The notes below the pieces were generated by a model. The model did not search any database, had not been told where the DNA came from, and was given only the letters and a program-made list of their open reading frames with translations. From an uncultured Eubacteriales bacterium (GTDB lineage: Bacteria > Bacillota > Clostridia > Lachnospirales > Lachnospiraceae): a DNA stretch of 8,873 nucleotides. A program made the translations under genes and the position numbers. Below are positions 1 to 6,543 of this stretch, piece after piece; positions within the stretch are counted from its first letter, which is position 1, and each line of letters opens with the position of its first letter. Location: NCBI GenBank assembly GCA_900545455.1, contig UQZF01000117.1, positions 1 through 8,873 of the forward strand, given 5' to 3'.

Positions 1-288
1 CTTTTTTAAATCATGATTTCGTCTTTCTGTTTCTAAGTTTCTTTGTTCTATCGCTTCAACATTTTCCTTTTGATTTTCCAAATCTTTTAAATACACTGCT
101 ACTTTTTGTTTTTCCATTACAATACTGCTTTCATATTCATCAGCAATATACATTGCAATATCTATAAAGATAATTACTATAATCAATAAATTTGGTAAAA
201 TCTCATACTTTGTACCGGCAACAAGCAGATAATATATAAATATAAATGAAAACATATAAAATAATATATTTAAGTATTTCTTAATCAT
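1..288 (-). CDS. AgrC-like (HPK10) sensor histidine kinase, N-terminal part only, cut by the window edge
   Basis: The first 96 codons of a membrane sensor kinase are present; the rest lies beyond base 1. Residues about 5-24 and 32-49 are two hydrophobic membrane segments. A charged helical stretch (about 50-90, probably the coiled-coil dimerisation linker) follows and ends in RRNHDLKK, with His92 as the presumed phosphoacceptor. H-D-L-K-K is the H-box form of the HPK10/AgrC-type kinases that pair with LytTR regulators; a GHKL ATPase domain should follow outside the window. The ATG at 288 is preferred over the one at 300 because GAGG lies 6 nt upstream. It overlaps the regulator's stop by 8 nt, so the two are probably translationally coupled. 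Two membrane segments are fewer than the six or so of peptide-sensing AgrC, so the signal may come from a partner protein. Family confidence is good; the ligand is unknown. Confidence 0.85.
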   Translation of the reverse strand, partial: MIKKYLNILFYMFSFIFIYYLLVAGTKYEILPNLLIIVIIFIDIAMYIADEYESSIVMEKQKVAVYLKDLENQKENVEAIEQRNLETERRNHDLKK

Positions 289-1006
289 GTCTTTCCTCAT
301 TAAATTTCTTAAATCTGTTTTTTACCTCTGTTACATTTCTCGATGATATATAAAACTTTCTGCCATTCTTCATGACAATCATATCTTTTGACATATCCTT
401 TATATAATTAAGATTTATTAACGTATTTCTACTTATCTTTATAAAATCATAATTATTCAATTCATTTTCTATTTTTTTCAGTGTATACCTCACTGTAAGT
501 TCTGTATCGTCATAAAAATACACTGTCATATCATGAACAAATATTTCAAAAGCAATTATTTCACTTAATTTTAAAGTGTACTTAGTTGTCCCGCTTGTAA
601 TTTCAATTACTTTTATCTTTTTCTCAAGCACCCTGTTAACTTCCCGTAAAACAGTTTCTAAGTCAGTTTCTAAACTCTGTTTTCTTACAAAACCTAACGG
701 TTGACCAACAAAGGCATCAAAAACATAATGATCATAATTGGTTATATAAACAACCTGTGGTGAATATCCTTCTTTAAGCAGTTCCCTTATTATATCAAAT
801 CCAATATCTTTGCCAACTTCAATATCCATAAATACAAGGTCCGGTTTTACATCCCTATACGTTTTAAGCATATCTTCTTTATTACCGGAATACAGAAAAT
901 TGGAATTTTTAAAATACATATATCGACATAAGCAGTCTTTTAATATCTCAAAAAAATATTTGTCATCGTCACAAACCAAAATATTTAACATCATGTCACT
1001 TTTCAT
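281..1006 (-). CDS. LytTR-family (AgrA-like) response regulator
   Basis: A two-component response regulator with an N-terminal receiver and a C-terminal LytTR DNA-binding domain. Numbered from the ATG at 1006, the acidic pocket is CDDD at 12-15, the phosphoacceptor Asp61 sits in VFMDIEV, the switch Thr89 in YITN, and the conserved Lys109 in FVRK. The LytTR domain spans about 133-235, with the typical ISRNTLINLNYI segment and a final RNV motif. LytTR proteins bind direct repeats near promoters and often control bacteriocin, adhesion or peptide-signalling genes. It follows the membrane-protein gene by about 30 nt and overlaps the downstream kinase by 8 nt, its probable cognate partner. The start is uncertain: the frame is open from a TTG at 1036, with ATGs at 1018, 1006, 994 and 991. 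None has a textbook ribosome site (AAAAGGG is too close to 1018 and about 12 nt from 1006). Homology to MxILVCDDD starts favours 1006 or later. Confidence 0.9.
   Translation of the reverse strand: MKSDMMLNILVCDDDKYFFEILKDCLCRYMYFKNSNFLYSGNKEDMLKTYRDVKPDLVFMDIEVGKDIGFDIIRELLKEGYSPQVVYITNYDHYVFDAFVGQPLGFVRKQSLETDLETVLREVNRVLEKKIKVIEITSGTTKYTLKLSEIIAFEIFVHDMTVYFYDDTELTVRYTLKKIENELNNYDFIKISRNTLINLNYIKDMSKDMIVMKNGRKFYISSRNVTEVKNRFKKFNEERHD
289..298 (-). promoter_or_regulatory. Ribosome binding site of the sensor kinase
   Basis: GAGG at 298-295, followed by a 6-nt spacer, precedes the ATG at 288. It lies inside the last codons of the response-regulator gene, and this decides between the two in-frame ATGs at 300 and 288. 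Confidence 0.7.
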
Positions 1007-1036
1007 TCCGGTATACATCCCTTTTACACCATACAA

Positions 1037-1915
1037 TCATATTCTTTTCTTCGCAATGTTCAAAGCCCTTCCTTTAATGTCCAGTGCGACTCCTAACAGT
1101 AATAACTGACAGACAGAATAGAGTATATTTTCTTTAAAAAACGGAATCTCATAAACAGAACCTCTTAAAATACCCAAGTTAACAAATAAAAAACACACAC
1201 TTTGTATAATCATTATTGCCGTGGCTATAAGAGATACCTCGTTATTTCTTTTATAATTTTTATATAGCAGAATTGCCAATGCACCGACAATCAAAATAAA
1301 AACAAAGAGTACATTCAAAAGTCCATATTGTGTTATCTTTTCTGCAACAAAATACTGCCGCATACTTTTACCAGGTAAATAAGACAGTGCATCAAGGTAT
1401 TGTTGTGAATCAGCCGAGGCTTTAAAACATTTGGCATTCTTTATAATATTTATAACCAAACACTGCTCATAATTTCTTCCATTAACAGCATTAACCAATT
1501 CTTTTACTACTCCGGCAAGCGTCAATATATTCAGCATTACATATCCAGATACCGCCAATATAAATTGTTTCATTTTAGCCTTTTTAAAAACAATTAAATT
1601 TATAAAAATTCCCATTAAAGAATATACAATCAACATATCAAATTGTTTGAAACGAAGATATATGCTCTGATAAAGATACATACTCATTGGAACGGTACAA
1701 AGCCAGTTCAATGCAGCCGCGCTTGTTATATTGTTCATATATTTTAGTGCATAGAAAATTGCAAAAGGCATAAACATAACAACATAAACACTATAATCCG
1801 TATTCAAATCAATATATTCACGTCTGATATATATTATCTTAAATACGAACAACATGACTATCATTACAAAAAAAAGAAACATATATATCTTCTTGTTTTG
1901 ATTATTTATTTTCAT
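1037..1915 (-). CDS. Polytopic membrane protein, C-terminal half resembling a degenerate FtsW/RodA/SpoVE protein
   Basis: A 292-residue integral membrane protein with about eight hydrophobic segments (roughly 10-29, 42-58, 64-86, 92-110, 117-137, 197-218, 227-250 and 262-280). A hydrophilic, presumably extracellular, loop lies at about 138-190. From about residue 148 the order of features recalls the second half of SEDS glycosyltransferases. There is a YEQ-like helix, a long loop ending in LP (180-181), a helix starting QYGLLNVLF, then Q238 before FVNLGIL, and finally IPFF (257-260) before the last helix. This resembles the Q...N.G...G..LPF pattern of FtsW/RodA, but the SYGGSS-like segment is absent and the protein is shorter than the usual 370-400 residues or more. 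The relationship is read by eye and is an inference; an unrelated membrane protein remains possible. AAGGA lies 10 nt before the ATG. As first gene of the operon with the regulator and kinase, it may be a sensor, transducer or target. The TGA stop at 1037-1039 is followed in the same frame by the regulator ORF. Confidence 0.75.
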   Translation of the reverse strand: MKINNQNKKIYMFLFFVMIVMLFVFKIIYIRREYIDLNTDYSVYVVMFMPFAIFYALKYMNNITSAAALNWLCTVPMSMYLYQSIYLRFKQFDMLIVYSLMGIFINLIVFKKAKMKQFILAVSGYVMLNILTLAGVVKELVNAVNGRNYEQCLVINIIKNAKCFKASADSQQYLDALSYLPGKSMRQYFVAEKITQYGLLNVLFVFILIVGALAILLYKNYKRNNEVSLIATAIMIIQSVCFLFVNLGILRGSVYEIPFFKENILYSVCQLLLLGVALDIKGRALNIAKKRI

Positions 1916-1925
1916 TTTGACTCAT

Positions 1926-1930
1926 TCCTT
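1926..1930 (-). promoter_or_regulatory. Ribosome binding site of the FtsW-like membrane protein
   Basis: AAGGA ends 10 nt upstream of the ATG at 1915. The spacing is slightly long, but it is the only good match and supports that start. Confidence 0.55.
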
Positions 1931-1968
1931 TCTTGTTATATACATACACACATCTGTTCGTTAATAAA

Positions 1969-1996
1969 ATTATATCCGATGACCAACAAAAAACAA
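1969..1996 (-). promoter_or_regulatory. Candidate sigma-A-type promoter of the membrane protein/LytTR/kinase operon
   Basis: On the minus strand a perfect TATAAT (1974-1969) has TTGTTT (1996-1991) 16 nt upstream as a weak -35. The start of transcription would fall near 1962, leaving a leader of about 45-50 nt before the ATG at 1915. It lies downstream of the lepB terminator, so the three-gene operon appears to be an independent transcription unit. A weak -35 next to direct repeats would fit activation by a regulator, possibly the LytTR protein itself, but no recognised LytTR box was found. Confidence 0.5.
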
Positions 1997-1999
1997 TGC

Positions 2000-2028
2000 T
2001 CCCGTCATAAATGGGACACTTTTGACAC
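2000..2028. repeat. Short inverted and direct repeats upstream of the operon promoter
   Basis: TCCC (2000-2003) and GGGA (2013-2016) form a small inverted repeat around a 9-nt centre. GACAC occurs at 2015-2019 and 2024-2028, a 9-nt period; on the minus strand it reads GTGTC AAAA GTGTC. The group sits just upstream of the candidate -35 of the operon. It could be a regulator binding site or a remnant of a transposon end. The sequence alone does not decide, and short repeats of this size can arise by chance. Confidence 0.3.
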
Positions 2029-2069
2029 GAAAGCTGATTTAGCATGATATATTACCCTGAAAAGAACTC

Positions 2070-2109
2070 AAAAAAGCAAAAGACCTGTAACGTAAAACAC
2101 GTCAGGTCT
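2070..2109 (-). terminator. Rho-independent terminator of lepB
   Basis: Read on the minus strand, AGACCTG (2109-2103) pairs with CAGGTCT (2087-2081), and an inner ACGT/ACGT extends the stem past a two-base bulge around a GTTTT loop. The stem is followed by TTTTGCTTTTTT. It begins 17 nt after the lepB stop. It closes the lepB transcript and separates it from the downstream AT-rich signalling operon. Confidence 0.85.
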
Positions 2110-2126
2110 AAAACATAAAGCATATA

Positions 2127-2651
2127 CTATTCTATAATCTTAAATCCCTTGTTATATCTGAACAGTGCCTTTGCAACAATCTGCTTCTTCGTGACAAAGG
2201 TGTTCGTCCAGTATCTCGAATCCTTGGAGTTGTCCCTGTTGTCTCCGAGCACAAAATAGCAGTCTGCAGGAACCATGTACGGACCAAAACTCTGCTTGTT
2301 CGTCCCATGGGCATAAGGCTCATCAAGCGGTACCTCGCTGCCGTTGATGTACACAAGTCCATCCTCTATTATTACCATGTCCCCCGGAAGCCCGATAACT
2401 CTCTTAATAAGAAGCTTCTCGCCATCGTCGGGATATTCAAATATAATTATATCACCGCGCTTTGGCTCTGAGAACAGGTAAGCAAGCCTGAGTCCGATAA
2501 GCTTATCGCCCTTCTCAAGGGTCGTACTCATGGACTCCGACGTAATATCCGCATTTATAATGACAAATCTATTGAGCAGAACTGCAATCACAATACCTGC
2601 CGCTATTATTTTAAGATACCCGAGTATCTCCTTCTTTACGCTCTTCTTCAT
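2127..2651 (-). CDS. lepB: Signal peptidase I
   Basis: Type I signal peptidase, which removes signal peptides from exported preproteins at the outer face of the cytoplasmic membrane using a Ser/Lys dyad. Numbered from the ATG at 2651 (174 residues), one N-terminal membrane anchor spans about 10-31. The nucleophile Ser40 lies in SESMSTTL, where the usual Pro of SMxPT is Thr. Lys83, the general base, lies in KRVIGLPGD, and box E is GDNRDNSKDSRYW (136-148). The length is normal for Gram-positive enzymes of this class. The open frame extends to a TTG at 2693, but the ATG at 2651 has GGTGA five nt upstream, and the extension would encode a 6-bp hairpin; the ATG at 2663 is a weaker alternative. The gene lies 91 nt after purL, with hairpins and a weak promoter between, and a strong terminator follows it. 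Function is certain from motifs; cotranscription with purL is not. Confidence 0.96.
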   Translation of the reverse strand: MKKSVKKEILGYLKIIAAGIVIAVLLNRFVIINADITSESMSTTLEKGDKLIGLRLAYLFSEPKRGDIIIFEYPDDGEKLLIKRVIGLPGDMVIIEDGLVYINGSEVPLDEPYAHGTNKQSFGPYMVPADCYFVLGDNRDNSKDSRYWTNTFVTKKQIVAKALFRYNKGFKIIE

Positions 2652-2666
2652 ACCATTCACCATTCT

Positions 2667-2682
2667 GCCGCATTTCTGCGGC
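2667..2682 (-). other. Perfect hairpin with GAAA tetraloop in the lepB leader
   Basis: On the minus strand GCCGCA (2682-2677) and TGCGGC (2672-2667) form an exact 6-bp stem capped by GAAA, a GNRA-type tetraloop. It ends 15 nt before the ATG at 2651 and is not followed by a U tract, so it is not a terminator. If the weak promoter at 2692-2719 is used, the transcript would begin within a few bases of this stem, and it could act as a 5' mRNA-stabilising or translation-tuning element. This role is an inference. Confidence 0.5.
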
Positions 2683-2691
2683 TTAAAACAC

Positions 2692-2719
2692 AATATATCG
2701 GAGCCAAAACAAATGTCTT
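2692..2719 (-). promoter_or_regulatory. Possible promoter of lepB
   Basis: TATATT (2697-2692) has AAGACA (2719-2714) 16 nt upstream. The -35 overlaps the purL-proximal hairpin, and the predicted start is near 2685. Both boxes are imperfect, so this is a weak call; lepB could instead be read from the purL transcript. Confidence 0.3.
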
Positions 2720-2725
2720 GGCTCC
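2700..2725 (-). terminator. Hairpin after purL, possible weak terminator or attenuating element
   Basis: GGAGCCAA (2725-2718) pairs exactly with TTGGCTCC (2707-2700), 8 bp around a 10-nt loop, 17 nt past the purL stop. The bases that follow (GATATATTGTGTTTT) are not a clean U tract, so termination may be partial. This would let part of the purL transcript continue into lepB. On the plus strand the hairpin faces no gene. Confidence 0.45.
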
Positions 2726-2742
2726 AATACTTTTATTAAAAA

Positions 2743-5700
2743 TTAGAGGAAATACTTCACTCCGGACTCGAATATCCTCATGTCCTGCTCCCCGTAGATG
2801 TTGATTGCCACAGCGTCTCCGCGGCGCTCTGAATGAGCCATCTTGCCGAGGATTCTTCCGTCAGGGCTCGTGATACCCTCAATTGCCATGTATGAACCGT
2901 TAGGATTCCACTCCTCATCCATTGTAGGAACTCCCGTGTTGACATCGACATACTGTGTTGCAACCTGTCCGTTCTCAAAGAGCTTCTTTAACCACTCGTC
3001 GTTGGCTACGAAACGTCCCTCGCCGTGTGATGCAGGGTTGCAGTACACTCCGCCAAGCTCTGCTCCCGCAAGCCATGGGGACTTATTTGTCACAACTTTG
3101 GTGTAAACCATCTTAGATACATGGCGTCCGATTGTATTCATTGTAAGTGTAGGTGAATCAGGTGTCTGCATTCTGATTTCACCGTAAGGAACAAGTCCGA
3201 GCTTTATAAGAGCCTGGAAGCCGTTGCAGATACCGAGTGCAAGACCGTCTCTCTCGTTTAAGAGCTTGTTTACCTCCTCCGTGATGGCAGCATTTCTGAA
3301 AGCCGTCGCGAAGAACTTAGCCGAACCGTCCGGCTCATCACCGGCGCTGAATCCACCAGGGAACATAATTATCTGTGCCTTCTTAATCTCATTTGCAAAC
3401 TCATGAGCCGAATCACGGATATCCTCTGCAGAAAGGTTCTTGAATACCTTGGTCACTACATTTGCACCCGCGCGCTCGAATGCCTTCGTGCTGTCATACT
3501 CACAGTTGGTTCCCGGAAATACAGGTATGAATACGGTAGGCTTTGCAACCTTGTTCTTGCATACATATACCTTGTCGGTGTTGTATACAGGTGTGTCAAG
3601 CTCCTTGCCGCCCTTAATCGCAACTGTCGGGAATACCTTCTCTAGTGTTGCCTTCCATGAAGCGAGAGCCTCATCGACACTAATCTTCACGTCACCGTAC
3701 TCGAATGCGGCGTTGTCCGTAACCTCACCGATCACTCTGCCGTCAGCCACACCGCTCTTATCTGCCGCAACCTCTGCTACGATGCAGCCGTACATAGGGG
3801 CAAAAAGCTCGTCCGCACTTACAACTGAAGCATCAAGCTTAACGCCGAGCTTGTTACCGAATGCCATCTTGCTGACTGCCGCAGCAATTCCCTTGGCATC
3901 GAGTGTGTATGCAGATACGATAACGCCGTCCGCAATATCCTTGCTTATATCTGAATATAACTTCTTAACCGCATCATAATCCGGAAGGTCATACTCGTTC
4001 TTCTTGATTGTATAGAGAACTATCTTATTTCCTGCCTTCTTAAACTCAGGTGTGATTACATCCTGTGACTTGGCAACGTCAACCGCGAACGATACGAGCG
4101 TGTTAGGAACATCCATATCGTTAAATGTACCCGACATACTGTCCTTACCGCCGATTGACGGAAGTCCGAAGCCGAGCTGTACATCGTATGCACCGAGAAG
4201 TGCCTTAAACGGCTCGCCCCAGCGTGATGCGTCCTCTGTCATTCTTCTGAAATACTCCTGGAATGTGAATCTCACCTTGGAGAAATCACCGCCTGCACAG
4301 ACAATCTTTGCAACAGACTCAAGCACTGCGTAAACCGCACCATGATATGCACTCCATGATGAAAGATATGGGTCAAAACCGTAGCTCATCATTGTTACGG
4401 TGTCTGTCTTTCCCTTGAGAACAGGAAGCTTTGCAACCATTGTCTGAACCTCTGTAAGCTGATACTTACCGCCGTAAGGCATGAATACCGAGCCGGCACC
4501 GATTGAACCGTCGAACATCTCGACAAGTCCCTTCTGTGAACATACGTTGAGGTCTGCGAGTGTCTCGAGCCACTTTGCACGGACATCCTTCACAACAGGA
4601 GCGTTAAAGCAGCTTCCGTCCTTGGAAGGAATATTTACATGCACGTCAGTCTCCTGATGAGCACCGTTGGTATCAAGGAACGCACGGCTTATATCAACAA
4701 TCTTCTTGCCTCTCCAGTACATGACAAGTCTCTTTTCAGCAGTGACCTCAGCAACAGGAACAGCCTCAAGATTCTCCTCTGCCGCATAAGCGAGCATCTT
4801 GTCAACGTCCTTTTTGTCAACCACAACAGCCATTCTCTCCTGTGACTCGGAGATTGCTATCTCTGTTCCGTCAAGACCTGCATACTTTTTCGGAACCTTG
4901 TCGAGGTTGATATTAAGACCGTCCGCAAGCTCACCGATTGCCACAGAAACACCGCCCGCACCGAAGTCGTTACACTTCTTTATAAGAAGACTTACCTCAC
5001 TTCTTCTGAATAATCTCTGTATCTTGCGCTCTGTAGGAGCATTACCCTTCTGAACCTCTGCACCACAGGTCTCGATTGATGCCTCAGTGTGAACCTTTGA
5101 TGAGCCCGTTGCACCACCGCAGCCGTCACGTCCCGTTCTTCCGCCGAGAAGAATGATGATGTCGCCCAGATCGGATGTCTCACGGATTACATTCTTTCTC
5201 GGAGCCGCACCCATAACGGCACCGATCTCCATTCTCTTTGCTACATAGTTAGGATGATAAATCTCCTTTACATAGCCTGTTGCAAGACCTATCTGATTAC
5301 CGTAAGAGCTGTAGCCGTTAGCTGCGCCGCGGACAAGCTTCTTCTGCGGAAGCTTACCCTTTAATGTCTCACTTACAGGAACGGTAGGGTCTCCGGCACC
5401 TGTAACTCTCATAGCCTGATATACATAGGTTCTTCCCGAAAGCGGGTCACGGATTGCACCGCCAAGACATGTGGCAGCACCACCGAAAGGCTCAATCTCG
5501 GTAGGATGGTTGTGTGTTTCATTCTTGAAGTTGACGAGCCACTCCTCGGTAACTCCATCTATCGTGACAGGAACGACAATGCTGCACGCATTAATCTCGT
5601 CTGACACTTCCATATCCTCGAGCTTTCCTTCCTTCTTCAACTTACGCATTGCGAGAAGTGCGATGTCCATAAGACATACAAACTTGTCGTCTCTGCCCTT

Positions 5701-6495
5701 GAAGATAACCTCTCTGTCAGCAAGGTAACGATTGTAGGTATCAACAATAGGCTTCTTGTAATCGCCGTCCCCGAATGTAACATTTTTAAGCTCTGTTGAG
5801 AATGTTGTGTGGCGGCAGTGGTCTGACCAGTATGTATCAAGAACTCGGATTTCCGTCATGGAAGGATCACGCTTCTCCTCGTTCTTATAGTAATTCTGAA
5901 TATGTTTAAAATCCTTAAATGTCATAGCAAGACTAAGCGAATCATAAAGTTCCTTGAGCTTGTCATCCGCCATATCCTTAAAGCCGTCAAAAATCTTTAC
6001 ATCTGCCGGCTCGGCAAATACGGTGACAAGAGTCTCCGGCTTAGCCATATCAGCCTCTCTTGAATCAACAGGGTTGATGCAGAAACTCTTAATACGGGCA
6101 AGTTCATCCTCGGTAACATCTCCGTCAATCACATAGACTGTAGCAGTTCTGATGACAGGCTCCTCGTCCTCCTTAAGAAGTTTTACACACTGTACGGCAG
6201 AATCGGCTCTCTGGTCGAACTGTCCCGGAAGGTACTCAACACCGAAAACCTTCTCGCTTGCCTTCTTCTCGAAATCCTCCTCGTAGACATAATCTACAGG
6301 TGGTTCGGAAAATACGGTAACCAGTGCATCCTTGTAAACGTCATCGGAGATGTTCTCAATATCATAACGAATAAGTACTCGTACATTCTTAACCGTATTG
6401 ATGTTAAGATAATTTGAAATCTCGTCACTTAACTCCTTTGCCTTAACAGCGAATGCAGGCATCTTCTCAGAATAAACTCGTCTAACCTTGCTCAT
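2743..6495 (-). CDS. purL: Phosphoribosylformylglycinamidine synthase, long single-chain form
   Basis: Catalyses the ATP- and glutamine-dependent conversion of FGAR to FGAM, step four of de novo purine synthesis, in the cytoplasm. The 1250-residue protein carries all domains of large PurL. It has an N-terminal PurS-like part and a linker containing YWSDHCRHTTF (about 222-232). AIRS-type ATPase halves follow, with HNHPTEIEPFGG (about 328-339), DFGAGGVSVAIGELADGL (510-527) and SIGGKDSMSGT (780-790). A C-terminal glutamine amidotransferase begins near 987, with nucleophile Cys1090 in GICNGFQ and His1221/Glu1223 in MAHSER. This is the clostridial-type enzyme, unlike the three-subunit PurS/PurQ/PurL of Bacillus. 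The open frame reaches an ATG at 6513, but the ATG at 6495 is chosen because GGAGG lies 5 nt upstream and MSKVRRVY matches usual PurL starts. No other pur gene is in the window. It follows the hydrolase pair by 48 nt without a terminator, so cotranscription is likely. Confidence 0.98.
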   Translation of the reverse strand: MSKVRRVYSEKMPAFAVKAKELSDEISNYLNINTVKNVRVLIRYDIENISDDVYKDALVTVFSEPPVDYVYEEDFEKKASEKVFGVEYLPGQFDQRADSAVQCVKLLKEDEEPVIRTATVYVIDGDVTEDELARIKSFCINPVDSREADMAKPETLVTVFAEPADVKIFDGFKDMADDKLKELYDSLSLAMTFKDFKHIQNYYKNEEKRDPSMTEIRVLDTYWSDHCRHTTFSTELKNVTFGDGDYKKPIVDTYNRYLADREVIFKGRDDKFVCLMDIALLAMRKLKKEGKLEDMEVSDEINACSIVVPVTIDGVTEEWLVNFKNETHNHPTEIEPFGGAATCLGGAIRDPLSGRTYVYQAMRVTGAGDPTVPVSETLKGKLPQKKLVRGAANGYSSYGNQIGLATGYVKEIYHPNYVAKRMEIGAVMGAAPRKNVIRETSDLGDIIILLGGRTGRDGCGGATGSSKVHTEASIETCGAEVQKGNAPTERKIQRLFRRSEVSLLIKKCNDFGAGGVSVAIGELADGLNINLDKVPKKYAGLDGTEIAISESQERMAVVVDKKDVDKMLAYAAEENLEAVPVAEVTAEKRLVMYWRGKKIVDISRAFLDTNGAHQETDVHVNIPSKDGSCFNAPVVKDVRAKWLETLADLNVCSQKGLVEMFDGSIGAGSVFMPYGGKYQLTEVQTMVAKLPVLKGKTDTVTMMSYGFDPYLSSWSAYHGAVYAVLESVAKIVCAGGDFSKVRFTFQEYFRRMTEDASRWGEPFKALLGAYDVQLGFGLPSIGGKDSMSGTFNDMDVPNTLVSFAVDVAKSQDVITPEFKKAGNKIVLYTIKKNEYDLPDYDAVKKLYSDISKDIADGVIVSAYTLDAKGIAAAVSKMAFGNKLGVKLDASVVSADELFAPMYGCIVAEVAADKSGVADGRVIGEVTDNAAFEYGDVKISVDEALASWKATLEKVFPTVAIKGGKELDTPVYNTDKVYVCKNKVAKPTVFIPVFPGTNCEYDSTKAFERAGANVVTKVFKNLSAEDIRDSAHEFANEIKKAQIIMFPGGFSAGDEPDGSAKFFATAFRNAAITEEVNKLLNERDGLALGICNGFQALIKLGLVPYGEIRMQTPDSPTLTMNTIGRHVSKMVYTKVVTNKSPWLAGAELGGVYCNPASHGEGRFVANDEWLKKLFENGQVATQYVDVNTGVPTMDEEWNPNGSYMAIEGITSPDGRILGKMAHSERRGDAVAINIYGEQDMRIFESGVKYFL

Positions 6496-6500
6496 TTTTT

Positions 6501-6505
6501 CCTCC
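6501..6505 (-). promoter_or_regulatory. Ribosome binding site deciding the purL start
   Basis: GGAGG with a 5-nt AAAAA spacer before the ATG at 6495. The two upstream in-frame ATGs (6513 and 6507) lie on or above this site and have no comparable site of their own, so the longer start is probably wrong by six codons. Confidence 0.85.
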
Positions 6506-6543
6506 ATGTTCATGTCTTATGACATATTTTTGTGCGTTATTTA

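Noticed and set aside
2000..2040. Terminal inverted repeat of an insertion sequence
   Set aside because: The stretch looked vaguely like an IS end, but no matching second end, target duplication or transposase fragment is present, so no mobile element is called.
2652..2693. TTG start of lepB at 2693
   Set aside because: The 14 extra residues would be encoded across a perfect hairpin and have no ribosome site. The ATG at 2651 gives a standard LepB N-terminus.
3440..3979. Plus-strand ORF (179 aa) within purL, and other plus-strand ORFs such as 4052-4333 and 6790-7242
   Set aside because: All lie opposite motif-rich coding sequence with low-complexity, Ser/Thr- or Cys/Arg-rich translations and no supported ribosome site.
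6496..6543. Purine riboswitch or PurR-type control upstream of purL
   Set aside because: Only 48 nt separate purL from the previous stop, with a small 5-bp ATGTC/GACAT hairpin. There is no room for an aptamer and no recognisable box.
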